Part shown: positions 11,083 through 19,364 of the stretch, in pieces | Layout of the letters: each line of letters starts with the position of its first letter | How positions within the stretch are numbered: position 1 is the stretch's first letter | Source: Yersinia ruckeri ATCC 29473 | GTDB lineage: Bacteria; Pseudomonadota; Gammaproteobacteria; Enterobacterales; Enterobacteriaceae | Assembly: GCF_000754815.1 (NCBI RefSeq) | Contig: NZ_KN150747.1 | Location: forward strand, 2,387,908 to 2,451,907 | DNA length: 64,000 nt | Direction of reading: 5' to 3' | The notes under the pieces: generated by a model | What the model saw: the letters and a program-made list of their open reading frames with translations, nothing else | What the model was told of the DNA's origin: nothing | Databases searched by the model: none | Program-made: the position numbers and the translations under genes

Positions 11083-12045
11083 ATGCAAAAAGAGAAAAAC
11101 GATAGCGCTGGTTTTATTCCGGTATTCCAGAAATCATTCCTGCATCCGCGCTACTGGGGCGTATGGCTGGGGGTTGGCGTGATGGCTGCGCTGGCTTATT
11201 TGCCCGTCAAGGTCCGTGATCCCATGCTGGCGGGCATTGGCCGTTTCGCGGGTAAATTGGCGAAAGGTGCGCGTAGGCGAGCGCGTATAAATCTTCTCTA
11301 TTGTATGCCCCATTTGAGTGAAGGGGAACGTGAGCAGATTATTGACAAGATGTTTGCCACCGCCCCTCAACCGATGATGCTGATGGCAGAACTGTGTTTC
11401 CGCGATCCAAAACATGTATTGTCTCGTGTTCATTGGCACGGTGAATCTGTTTTAGATGAATTACAGCAGCAAGGTCGTAATGTCATTTTGTTGGTGCCGC
11501 ATGCCTGGTCGATAGATATTCCGGCCATGCTGCTGGCCGGGCAGGGCAAACCGGTTGCGGGGATGTTCCATCATCAACGTAACCCATTGGTCGATTATTT
11601 ATGGAATAGTGCCCGCTTGCGTTTTGGTGGCCGTATTCATGCCCGTGAAAGTGGTATTAAGCCGTTTATCAGCTCTGTTCGCCAAGGTTTTTGGGGTTAT
11701 TATCTACCCGATGAAGACTACGGTGCAGAACAAAGCGAGTTCGTTGATTTCTTTTCAACTTATAAAGCAACCTTGCCTGCGGTAGGTCGGTTGATGAAAG
11801 TGTGTCGGGCAGCGATTGTGCCGATGTTTCCAGTTTATAACTATCGTGAACATCGCCTTGATATTTATATTCGTCCACCAATGGATGACTTGGCAGATGC
11901 TGACGATGTTTATATTGCCCGTCGAATGAATGAAGAGGTCGAGGCGCTGGTCAGCCCGAATCTTGAGCAATACACCTGGATTCTTAAGCTGTTGAAAACC
12001 CGAAAAGAGGGTGAAATCGAGCCTTACGTGCGTAAAGATCTCTGA
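11083..12045 (+). CDS. lpxM: Lipid A biosynthesis acyltransferase LpxM (MsbB)
   Basis: Inner-membrane late acyltransferase that adds a secondary acyl chain to Kdo2-lipid A. The 320-residue product aligns end to end with recalled E. coli LpxM (323). The catalytic HxxxxD motif is at H140-D145 (VPHAWSID). N-terminal hydrophobic residues 29-41 anchor it. It is distinguished from LpxL and LpxP by its N-terminus (HPRYWG) and by its neighbours mepM and pykA, which match the E. coli lpxM locus. Confidence 0.93.
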   Translation: MQKEKNDSAGFIPVFQKSFLHPRYWGVWLGVGVMAALAYLPVKVRDPMLAGIGRFAGKLAKGARRRARINLLYCMPHLSEGEREQIIDKMFATAPQPMMLMAELCFRDPKHVLSRVHWHGESVLDELQQQGRNVILLVPHAWSIDIPAMLLAGQGKPVAGMFHHQRNPLVDYLWNSARLRFGGRIHARESGIKPFISSVRQGFWGYYLPDEDYGAEQSEFVDFFSTYKATLPAVGRLMKVCRAAIVPMFPVYNYREHRLDIYIRPPMDDLADADDVYIARRMNEEVEALVSPNLEQYTWILKLLKTRKEGEIEPYVRKDL

Positions 12046-12080
12046 TATTTCCGCTGCTGTTAATGGTGTATAAATAAAGA

Positions 12081-12115
12081 AAAAGCCAGTCAACTTCTCG
12101 CTGACTGGCTTTTTT
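12081..12115. terminator. Bidirectional terminator between lpxM and pykA
   Basis: AAAAGCCAGTCA pairs perfectly with TGACTGGCTTTT around a 9-base loop. T runs on the + side and A runs on the other serve both convergent genes. Confidence 0.9.
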
Positions 12116-12130
12116 ATTAGCGATGAAAAG

Positions 12131-13573
12131 TTATTCCACGCGAATAATACGGCAAGTGTTGGTCGTACCCACGGTACCCATCACATCGCCTTGTGTCACA
12201 ATGACCAAATTACCTGATTCGAGGTAGCCTTTATCCCGCAGACAGTTAACCGCTTCGTTGGCTGCAATCACACCGTCGGTGTGATTAGCGCAATACACCG
12301 GCGTTACACCACGGTAAATGGCGGTCAGATTCAGAGTATGCTCATGGCGAGACATAGCAAAAATCGGTAAACCCGAACTGATGCGCGACATCATCAATGC
12401 GGTACGACCTGATTCGGTCATGGCGACAATCGCCGTGATACCTTTCAGATGGTTTGCGGCATACATGGTAGACATGGCGATAGCTTCTTCGACATTATCG
12501 AATTGCACATCGAGACGGTGTTTGGATACGTTGATGCTTGGGATTTTTTCTGCACCCAGACATACGCTGGCCATCGCCGCCACGGTTTCTGCCGGATACT
12601 GACCGGCAGCAGTTTCCGCCGAAAGCATCACGGCATCGGTGCCATCCAGCACGGCGTTTGCCACATCCATGACCTCTGCCCGAGTCGGCATTGGGTTGGT
12701 GATCATCGATTCCATCATTTGTGTGGCAGTAATAACTGCGCGATTCAATTGACGGGCACGGCGGATCAATTTTTTCTGGATACCGACCAATTCTGGGTCG
12801 CCAATTTCAACGCCCAGATCGCCACGAGCGACCATCACAACATCAGATGCCAGAATAATATCATCCATTGCTTCATCGGTAGCGACGGCCTCAGCACGTT
12901 CAACTTTGGAGACAATCTTCGCCTGACAACCGGCATCACGAGCCAAGCGACGGGCATAATTCAAATCTTCGCCAGTACGCGGGAAGGAAACGGCCAAATA
13001 ATCCACGCCAATTTTTGCTGCGGTGATGATGTCAGCCTTGTCTTTTTCGGTCAGGGCTTCGGCAGATAAACCGCCGCCCAGTTTATTGATACCTTTATTG
13101 TTGGACAGTGGCCCACCAACAGTCACTTCGGTGAAGACTTTCATGCCCTGAACTTCCAGCACTTTTAGCTGAACCCGGCCATCATCAAGCAACAAAATAT
13201 CCCCAGGCACCACGTCGGCAGGCAAGCCTTTGTAGTCGATACCCACTTTATCTTTATCGCCATCACCTTTACCCAGATTGGCATCCAGCAGGAACTTATC
13301 GCCAATATTAAGGAAAACTTTACCTTCCTTAAAGGTGGATACGCGAATTTTTGGCCCTTGTAAATCGCCAAGAATAGCTACGTGCAGGCCTAATCGCGCG
13401 GCAATTTCACGCACTTTATTGGCGCGTTCTATTTGGTCTTCAGCGGTGCCGTGGGAAAAATTCAGGCGGACTACGTTTGCACCCGCGATAATCACCTTTT
13501 CCAGATTATTATCGCGGTCGGTAGCCGGCCCCAGGGTAGTGACAATCTTGGTCCTTCTGAGCCGTGTGGACAT
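12131..13573 (-). CDS. pykA: Pyruvate kinase II
   Basis: AMP-activated pyruvate kinase that makes pyruvate and ATP from phosphoenolpyruvate and ADP. At 480 residues it matches E. coli PykA in length and start ([17 protein letters not shown]), which distinguishes it from the fructose-bisphosphate-activated PykF. The active-site segments FSHG, KVERAEA and [11 protein letters not shown] are present. It sits next to hexR and zwf, as in E. coli, in the Entner-Doudoroff/pentose phosphate neighbourhood. Confidence 0.96.
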   Translation of the reverse strand: MSTRLRRTKIVTTLGPATDRDNNLEKVIIAGANVVRLNFSHGTAEDQIERANKVREIAARLGLHVAILGDLQGPKIRVSTFKEGKVFLNIGDKFLLDANLGKGDGDKDKVGIDYKGLPADVVPGDILLLDDGRVQLKVLEVQGMKVFTEVTVGGPLSNNKGINKLGGGLSAEALTEKDKADIITAAKIGVDYLAVSFPRTGEDLNYARRLARDAGCQAKIVSKVERAEAVATDEAMDDIILASDVVMVARGDLGVEIGDPELVGIQKKLIRRARQLNRAVITATQMMESMITNPMPTRAEVMDVANAVLDGTDAVMLSAETAAGQYPAETVAAMASVCLGAEKIPSINVSKHRLDVQFDNVEEAIAMSTMYAANHLKGITAIVAMTESGRTALMMSRISSGLPIFAMSRHEHTLNLTAIYRGVTPVYCANHTDGVIAANEAVNCLRDKGYLESGNLVIVTQGDVMGTVGTTNTCRIIRVE

Positions 13574-13771
13574 ACATTACTCCGTTGACTGGTGAAGCTT
13601 TGGTGTTGTAAAAACCGCAGATAACGAAACCTGATTATTAAATAATATTAAACTATAAAAATGTTTCACCAAAATTATCTGCATCCGAATGTAAACAATG
13701 CTATTTAGTAGGTTATCGACTCAGAATCAAAATTGATAAGTGCTGAGCGATATTATTTTCTCTACTGTAGA

Positions 13772-14641
13772 TCATTCAATAAGACTGGTTAAGGACGTTC
13801 CTTTATCAAAGCGCGATTCTTTCAACGCTTCTTTGACCCGCTTCAAGTTATCCCTGAATTTATCGCCGCGTCGTAATGTAAATCCGGTGGCCAGCACGTC
13901 AATCAACGTCAACTGAGCGATTCGTGACACCATTGGCATATAGACATCGGTATCTTCCGGCACATCCAGGATCAATGGCAAGGTCGCTTTTGCCGCCAGT
14001 GGTGTATCGCGCGAGGTTATCGCAATCACTGTAGCGTCATTATCCCGAGCCAATCGAGCCATTTCGACCAGATTCTTGGTTCTGCCAGTGTGGGAAATCA
14101 GTACCACGACGTCACCTTCGCCGGAATTCATACAACTCATACGCTGCATGACAACGTCATCAAAGTAGATGACCGGGATATTGAAGCGGAAAAATTTGTT
14201 CATGGCATCATGGGCGACGGCGGCAGAGGCACCCAGACCAAAGAAGGAAATTTTCTTGGCTTGAGTGAGTAAATCTACCGCTCGATTGATCGCTGCGATA
14301 TCCAGATGGGTTTTCACCATATCCAGACTGGCCATTGTCGACTCGAAAATTTTGCTGGTATAAGCGGCAACGCTATCATCTTCTTCGACGTTACGATTCA
14401 CATAAGGTGTGCCATTTGCCAGACTTTGAGCTAAATGCAGTTTAAAATCGGGGAAACCTTTGGTATCCAGACGACGGCAAAAACGATTGACCGTTGGTTC
14501 GCTGACATTGGCCATTTTTGCCAGTGTAGCAATACTAGAATGAATGGCAGTTTGTGGGGAGGCAAGTATTACCTCGGCGACTTTCCTTTCAGATTTGCTC
14601 AGGAGGTCCAGATTATTTTGGATCTTTTCCAGCGTATTCAT
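13772..14641 (-). CDS. hexR: Central-carbon repressor HexR (RpiR family)
   Basis: DNA-binding repressor of zwf, edd-eda and related genes, relieved by the Entner-Doudoroff intermediate KDPG. The start MNTLEKIQNNL gives 289 residues, the E. coli length; upstream in-frame ATGs at 14677 and 14659 add residues without family similarity and without a better ribosome site. An N-terminal RpiR helix-turn-helix (VSEPTVNRFCRRLDTKGFP) precedes a C-terminal SIS sugar-phosphate domain (SFFGLGASAAVAHDAM; SHTGRTKNLVE). It is transcribed away from zwf, which carries a HexR-like box. Confidence 0.94.
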   Translation of the reverse strand: MNTLEKIQNNLDLLSKSERKVAEVILASPQTAIHSSIATLAKMANVSEPTVNRFCRRLDTKGFPDFKLHLAQSLANGTPYVNRNVEEDDSVAAYTSKIFESTMASLDMVKTHLDIAAINRAVDLLTQAKKISFFGLGASAAVAHDAMNKFFRFNIPVIYFDDVVMQRMSCMNSGEGDVVVLISHTGRTKNLVEMARLARDNDATVIAITSRDTPLAAKATLPLILDVPEDTDVYMPMVSRIAQLTLIDVLATGFTLRRGDKFRDNLKRVKEALKESRFDKGTSLTSLIE

Positions 14642-14953
14642 ATAGCGAGAGTCACCCATGGTTTTTGTCGATTTCATTCAAAGGAGAAATCTATGCCGGT
14701 TTAATGGAAATATACTACGAGCCGAGACCTGTGGGCAGAGGCATTGATGGTGAACTAAGCCTTTTTCATCAGAATATGACCTGTGTCTAATTTTCAGAAT
14801 GGTAAAAGGTGATCAAAAAAGTCATAAAATTACATTTTTACTCTGTGCGGCCTGATTTGACGCGGCTTAGCGCTAATAGGGATGTTTTATAACCGTTTTG
14901 ACCGTCTTTTTATCTGGGTTTACTGGCTATAGTCAAAAAGAGTACATTAGAGA

Positions 14954-14968
14954 TGTAAGAAAATTACA
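14954..14968. promoter_or_regulatory. HexR operator upstream of zwf
   Basis: TGTAAGAAAATTACA has perfect TGTAA/TTACA half-sites and differs from the HexR consensus (TGTAATTAAATTACA) only in the centre. It ends 25 bases before the zwf ATG, with hexR itself divergently encoded next door. A weaker relative (TCATAAAATTACA) lies at about 14822-14834. Confidence 0.75.
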
Positions 14969-14993
14969 AATATCCTGCAACGAGGAGAAATAC

Positions 14994-16469
14994 ATGGCGG
15001 TAACTAATACAGCCCAGGCATGCGACCTGGTTATTTTCGGCGCTAAAGGTGATCTGGCACGCCGAAAACTGCTGCCTTCCCTTTACCAGTTAGAGAAAGC
15101 GGGTCATATCCATCCTGATACACGTATTATTGGCGTGGGTCGGGCTGACTGGGATAAAGACGCGTACATTAATGTGGTGAAGGAAGCCCTCGACACCTTC
15201 ATGAAAGAAAAGCTGAATGACGAACTTTGGCAGAAACTCAGCAGCCGACTGGATTTTTGTAATCTGGATGTCAACGACAGCAAGCATTTCGCCAAGCTCG
15301 GGAAGATGCTCGATCAGGAAAATCGCACTACCATCAACTACTTTGCCATGCCGCCAAGTACTTTTGGTGCCATCTGCAAAGGCTTGGGTGAAGCCAAACT
15401 GAATAAAGATCCAGCCCGGGTGGTGATGGAAAAACCTTTGGGGACCGATTTGGCCTCGTCACGGGTGATTAACGATCAGGTTGCTGAATATTTCAACGAA
15501 TGTCAGGTTTACCGTATCGACCACTATTTGGGTAAGGAAACGGTGCTGAACCTATTGGCGCTGCGTTTTGCCAACTCACTGTTCGCCTCCAACTGGGATA
15601 ACCGCACGATCGATCATGTGCAGATTACCGTTGCAGAAGAAGTGGGTATCGAAGGTCGTTGGGGTTACTTCGATCAGGCAGGACAAATGCGCGACATGAT
15701 TCAAAACCATTTGCTGCAAATCCTGACCATGATTGCCATGTCACCGCCAGCCGATTTAACCACTGACCGTATTCGTGATGAAAAAGTCAAAGTGTTGCGC
15801 TCGCTGCGTCGTATCGATCAGACCAACGTGCGTGAAACCACCGTTCGTGGGCAGTACACCGCCGGGTTTGTTCAGGGCCACAAAGTACCAGGCTATCTGG
15901 AAGAAGAAGGCGCGAATAAAAGCAGTAAAACTGAAACCTTTGTTTCTATCCGTGTGGATATTGATGATTGGCGTTGGGCTGGTGTCCCTTTCTATCTGCG
16001 TACCGGTAAACGTTTGCCGACCAAATGTTCAGAAGTGGTGGTTTACTTTAAAAACCCTGCGTTGAACCTGTTTAGTGAATCATATCAACAGTTACCGCAG
16101 AATAAACTGACGATTCGCCTACAGCCGGATGAAGGCATTGAAATTCAGGTCCTGAATAAAGTACCGGGTCTGGATCATAAACATCGCCTGCAAACCACCA
16201 AGTTGGATTTAAGTTTCTCTGAAACTTTCAACGAAGAGCATATCGCTGATGCTTACGAACGCTTGTTGCTGGAAACCATGCGTGGCATTCAAGCGCTATT
16301 TGTTCGTCGTGATGAGGTGGAAGAGGCTTGGAAGTGGGTTGACTCCATCATGCAAGCTTGGGCGGCGGATAATGAAGCACCTAAGCCATATCAGGCCGGA
16401 ACCTGGGGGCCTGTTGCCTCCGTGGCCATGATTACTCGTGATGGTCGTTCCTGGAACGAGTTCGAGTAA
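14994..16469 (+). CDS. zwf: Glucose-6-phosphate 1-dehydrogenase
   Basis: First enzyme of the oxidative pentose phosphate pathway; it oxidises glucose 6-phosphate with NADP. The ATG of MAVTNTAQACDL follows CGAGGAGAAATAC and gives 491 residues, the E. coli length; an earlier in-frame start at 14898 would add 32 non-homologous residues across the HexR box. The dinucleotide-binding GAKGDLARR is near residue 17 and the substrate-binding signature RIDHYLGKE near residue 180. The C-terminus RDGRSWNEFE is conserved. Confidence 0.97.
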   Translation: MAVTNTAQACDLVIFGAKGDLARRKLLPSLYQLEKAGHIHPDTRIIGVGRADWDKDAYINVVKEALDTFMKEKLNDELWQKLSSRLDFCNLDVNDSKHFAKLGKMLDQENRTTINYFAMPPSTFGAICKGLGEAKLNKDPARVVMEKPLGTDLASSRVINDQVAEYFNECQVYRIDHYLGKETVLNLLALRFANSLFASNWDNRTIDHVQITVAEEVGIEGRWGYFDQAGQMRDMIQNHLLQILTMIAMSPPADLTTDRIRDEKVKVLRSLRRIDQTNVRETTVRGQYTAGFVQGHKVPGYLEEEGANKSSKTETFVSIRVDIDDWRWAGVPFYLRTGKRLPTKCSEVVVYFKNPALNLFSESYQQLPQNKLTIRLQPDEGIEIQVLNKVPGLDHKHRLQTTKLDLSFSETFNEEHIADAYERLLLETMRGIQALFVRRDEVEEAWKWVDSIMQAWAADNEAPKPYQAGTWGPVASVAMITRDGRSWNEFE

Positions 16470-16776
16470 TCGCCAACAGTCATAGTGTCATCTCGCTACC
16501 CCGTGACCCGAGGCGCAGTTAGCCACCGTTCGGCGGGGTAGTGCATCCACAAGGGAATGCCTGGATGAATTCACTGGCACGACACCTGCGCGATAATAAG
16601 AGCCATTCAACGGCTGAGTTCTGATTTCATGATGGTAGACAGTGTGAAGGACGGGTCACTTTCCTTGGGACTTCGGCTGGGTGCCATCTTTTTAACCAAC
16701 GCCCTAGGGCAACCCAAATCCCCCTTGGGGCTGACGACAAGTCTGGTTCAAAGGGCATAAGTGGAGATAACAACCA
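16470..16776 (+). other. Structured zwf-eda spacer; edd absent
   Basis: 307-bp region where E. coli carries edd. It is GC-rich for an intergenic region and rich in inverted repeats: CTACCCCG with CGGGGTAG (about 16495-16541), AGCC/GGCT around 16602-16616, and GCCCTAGGGC near 16702. A 43-codon frame starts at ATG 16630 and ends just before eda, but has no convincing ribosome site. It may hold a processed or structured leader RNA for eda; nothing can be named. Confidence 0.4.
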
Positions 16777-17418
16777 ATGAAAAGCTGGAAAACAAGCGCA
16801 GAACAAATTATGACCGCAGGTCCCGTGGTTCCGGTGATTGTCATCAATAAGCTTGCACAGGCTGTGCCTTTGGCTAAAGCGCTGGTTGCGGGAGGAGTGC
16901 GGGTGTTGGAAGTCACCTTGAGAACCCCTTGTGCGGTAGACGCGATTCGCGCTATTGCGCAGGAAGTACCTGAGGCGATTATCGGTGCGGGTACGGTACT
17001 CAATCCTGAGCAACTGGCTGCTGTTACCGAAGCTGGCGCGCAGTTTGCTATCAGCCCAGGCCTGACCGACGATTTACTCAAAGCGGCAACCGCAGGGTCG
17101 ATCCCATTGATTCCTGGTATCAGTACCGTTTCAGAACTGATGTTAGGCATGAGCTACGGCCTGAAAGAGTTTAAATTTTTTCCGGCTGAAGCCAACGGTG
17201 GGGTTAAAGCCTTACAAGCCATTGGTGGCCCGTTCTCTCAGGTCCGTTTTTGCCCAACCGGTGGGATTACACCAAATAACTACCGTGATTATCTTGCACT
17301 GAAAAGTGTGCTATGTATCGGCGGTTCTTGGTTGGTTCCGGCAGAGGCTTTGGAAAAAGGCGATTACGCCCGCATTACCGAACTGGCAAAACAGGCTGTT
17401 GCTGGCGCTGTTGCATAA
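16777..17418 (+). CDS. eda: KDPG/KHG aldolase
   Basis: Bifunctional 2-keto-3-deoxy-6-phosphogluconate / 4-hydroxy-2-oxoglutarate aldolase of 213 residues. E45 (LEVTLRT) and the Schiff-base lysine K133 (EFKFFPAE) match E. coli numbering exactly. The phosphate-binding CPTGGI is present. The upstream gene is zwf, not edd, so KDPG would have to come from edd elsewhere or from other sugar-acid routes. Confidence 0.96.
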   Translation: MKSWKTSAEQIMTAGPVVPVIVINKLAQAVPLAKALVAGGVRVLEVTLRTPCAVDAIRAIAQEVPEAIIGAGTVLNPEQLAAVTEAGAQFAISPGLTDDLLKAATAGSIPLIPGISTVSELMLGMSYGLKEFKFFPAEANGGVKALQAIGGPFSQVRFCPTGGITPNNYRDYLALKSVLCIGGSWLVPAEALEKGDYARITELAKQAVAGAVA

Positions 17419-17464
17419 GCAGTCTAACCCACTGAAGCGGTAGAAGAATTTCCGGCTTTAGTCG

Positions 17465-17503
17465 AAAAACAAAACCTCCAAATTTAGGGGGTTTTGTTTT
17501 TTT
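17465..17503 (+). terminator. Rho-independent terminator after eda
   Basis: AAACAAAACCTCC pairs with GGGGGTTTTGTTT (one G-U pair) around a 7-base loop, followed by seven T. Confidence 0.85.
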
Positions 17504-17682
17504 GAAATAACTAACGTGCTCTTTTTAAAACTTTTTTTCTCTGTTTCTTTTTAAATTGGCGGTTTGCTTTCTATTTTTGCCTATGGTACAAATAGCTCAG
17601 TTAATTATTCTAATTTGATGAGGATTTGAGGCAAATCGCACTCGGTTCTACGAAATATGTGCGGCTAAAAAAGAGAAACATT

Positions 17683-17781
17683 ATGATTAAAACAAACGGA
17701 ATTACTTTCAAAACGTCAACCTGCCAACTTTTCCTTTCTGCCATTCTGGCCAGTGAACATCACTGGTGTAGCGAGCTTTAG
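17683..17781 (+). CDS. Upstream leader ORF of mdtJI, MdtU-like (32 aa)
   Basis: A 32-codon ORF (starts MIKTNGITFKTST, ends HHWCSEL) with an AAAGAGA ribosome site, located 190 bases before mdtJ and downstream of the eda terminator, so it lies in the mdtJI leader. In E. coli an upstream ORF named mdtU is reported to be needed for spermidine-dependent expression of mdtJI. I recognise position and size, not sequence identity, so orthology is an inference. The last codons include consecutive histidines, then Trp and Cys, the kind of sequence that could pause ribosomes. Confidence 0.55.
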   Translation: MIKTNGITFKTSTCQLFLSAILASEHHWCSEL

Positions 17782-17970
17782 CGTCACTCTCCTTTAACCG
17801 GCGCGGCATTTCCCTACCGCATAATCCGGGCATAGCATTTTTTATACGCCAAGTGAGTTTCTATTTCTTACGGCCTGTGTACGTCTGCAATCTGTGATTT
17901 CAGCCTGCGCATGAGGATAACCGTAACAAATAGACCTTAGCGTGCGTTTTCGCGTGTTAGGAGAGATTTT

Positions 17971-18405
17971 ATGATTTATTGGATTTTTTTAGGTTTAGCG
18001 ATCGTTACCGAAATTATTGGTACCCTTTCGATGAAATATGCCAGTGTCAGCGGCGAAATTACCGGTCATTTAGTGATGTATGTGATGATCACTGGCTCAT
18101 ATGTGTTACTGGCTTTGGCCGTCAAGAAGGTGGCATTGGGGGTAGCATATGCACTGTGGGAAGGGATCGGCATACTGATTATCACTATTTTCAGCGTGTT
18201 ATGGTTTGATGAAACCTTATCTCCACTGAAAATTGCTGGTCTGGTGACGTTGGTGGGGGGAATTATGCTGGTTAAATCCGGTACACGTAAGCCAAAAAAA
18301 CCGGGACAGGGCGAAGGTATCAAACTGCCAGCGGTGTTGAAAACCAGGGTAACGGGTCAGCCGACATTAACCGGCAAGTCAGGTGGGGATCATGCAGCAG
18401 CTTGA
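17971..18405 (+). CDS. mdtJ: Spermidine export protein MdtJ (SMR family)
   Basis: Small multidrug resistance protein that forms a heterodimeric inner-membrane spermidine exporter with MdtI. Four hydrophobic helices with the conserved membrane glutamate E14 (AIVTEIIG) and the YALWEGIG motif are visible. The C-terminal tail is longer than in E. coli (144 versus about 121 residues), lysine-rich and cytoplasmic; this long form is what I recall for Yersinia. A TAGGAGAG ribosome site precedes the ATG. It overlaps mdtI by 14 bases. Confidence 0.93.
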   Translation: MIYWIFLGLAIVTEIIGTLSMKYASVSGEITGHLVMYVMITGSYVLLALAVKKVALGVAYALWEGIGILIITIFSVLWFDETLSPLKIAGLVTLVGGIMLVKSGTRKPKKPGQGEGIKLPAVLKTRVTGQPTLTGKSGGDHAAA

Positions 18406-18721
18406 GTTCTACCACATTGCCTTTTTGATTTTAGCGGTAATTTTAGAGATTATTGCCAACATTTTATTGAAAATGTCCGACGGTTTTCGTCGTGTTTGGT
18501 TAGGTATTTTATCTCTGTTATCGGTATTAGGTGCATTTAGCGCCTTGGCTCAAGCGGTAAAAGGTATCGATCTTTCGGTGGCATACGCGTTATGGGGGGG
18601 TTTTGGTATCGCTGCAACCGTTGCGGCTGGCTGGATTATATTTAACCAGCGCCTGAATTATAAAGGCTGGATCGGTCTGACTCTGCTGCTGGCCGGGATG
18701 GTTATGATCAAAATGGCATAA
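18392..18721 (+). CDS. mdtI: Spermidine export protein MdtI (SMR family)
   Basis: Partner of MdtJ, 109 residues with four transmembrane helices. The SMR glutamate is E19 (ILEIIAN), and the [13 protein letters not shown] block is identical in kind to E. coli MdtI. The ATG at 18392 (MQQLEFYH) follows AGGTGGGG inside the end of mdtJ; a GTG nine bases upstream is the less likely start. Coupled translation with mdtJ supports equimolar heterodimer synthesis. Confidence 0.93.
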   Translation: MQQLEFYHIAFLILAVILEIIANILLKMSDGFRRVWLGILSLLSVLGAFSALAQAVKGIDLSVAYALWGGFGIAATVAAGWIIFNQRLNYKGWIGLTLLLAGMVMIKMA

Positions 18722-18749
18722 CCGCCAACAGACAGAAAGCGCCAAGATA

Positions 18750-18851
18750 GCGGGTGAAAACAGGCAGATCGTCAAAACGCCATCAATTGACTCTTCTGCC
18801 TGTCTTCCCCACCAGAGATCGCTGGATCGAGATTTGCCAGCCGTCTGAAGG
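18750..18851 (+). repeat. Dispersed intergenic repeat, copy A (internally deleted)
   Basis: Shares with copies B-E the segments GCGGGTGAAAAC, GATCGTCAAAACGCCATCAA, CACCAGAGATCGC, GGATCGAGATTTG and CAGCCGTCTGAAGG in the same order. The middle part present in copies C and D is shortened. It lies between convergent mdtI and the RidA-family gene. Confidence 0.7.
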
Positions 18852-18880
18852 TAGCCGGTCAAAACGGGGTACTTTTTTTT
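18851..18880 (+). terminator. Terminator abutting repeat copy A
   Basis: Imperfect stem GTA-CCG / CGG-TAC around GTCAAAA, followed by a run of eight T. It would end the mdtJI transcript. Its place directly after the repeat mirrors copies B and D. Confidence 0.55.
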
Positions 18881-18886
18881 ATTCTT

Positions 18887-19231
18887 TTAACGTGCAGCGA
18901 TAATTTTGATTTCCACTTTATACTGCGGGTTCATCAGCTTAGCTTGCACGGTACAACGAACCGGTGCGCTGCCATCAACGACCCAGGCATCCCAGGCGGC
19001 ATTCATACCGTCAAAATCAGCGGCGTCGGCGAGAAAAATCGTCGCATCCAAAATCTTGCTTTTGCTGGAGCCAACCTGATTCAGAATCATGTCGATAGCG
19101 GCCAGTGTATTGGCGGTTTGAGCCGTAATATCGGCATCCAGATTTTCAGGTACGCTGGTGTAGTAAATGGTGTCGTTATGGATGACGGCGTCAGACCAGC
19201 GCTTTTCCGGATTAATGCGTTCAATGCTCAT
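18887..19231 (-). CDS. yoaB: RidA family protein, YoaB-like
   Basis: 114-residue member of the YjgF/YER057c/UK114 (RidA) family of trimeric small proteins, some of which hydrolyse reactive enamines or imines. It matches recalled E. coli YoaB nearly end to end (YYTSVPENLDAD; WDAWVVDGSAPVRCTVQAKL). The conserved arginine and cysteine of the ligand pocket are in APVRCTVQ. The ATG at 19231 has AAGGAG just upstream; the GTG two codons earlier is not needed. Divergent from yoaA. The precise substrate is unknown. Confidence 0.92.
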   Translation of the reverse strand: MSIERINPEKRWSDAVIHNDTIYYTSVPENLDADITAQTANTLAAIDMILNQVGSSKSKILDATIFLADAADFDGMNAAWDAWVVDGSAPVRCTVQAKLMNPQYKVEIKIIAAR

Positions 19232-19364
19232 TTTCACTCCTTAGTGTGAATATCATTATTGGTAACAATCCTAAGGGTAACATAACTGATAGCGATAATG
19301 TGTGTGGTGCCCCGGCCACTTGCTTGGCATAATCACGGCTGATTTGACCTGCCAGAGAGACAGC

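Noticed and set aside
12449-13069. 206-codon open frame antisense to pykA
   Set aside because: Fully inside a conserved gene on the other strand, Cys/His-rich translation typical of antisense shadows.
14694-14705. Strong ribosome site followed by a three-codon ORF (ATG CCG GTT TAA) upstream of hexR on +
   Set aside because: Too short to support as a gene; it lies antisense to the hexR leader and no function can be argued.
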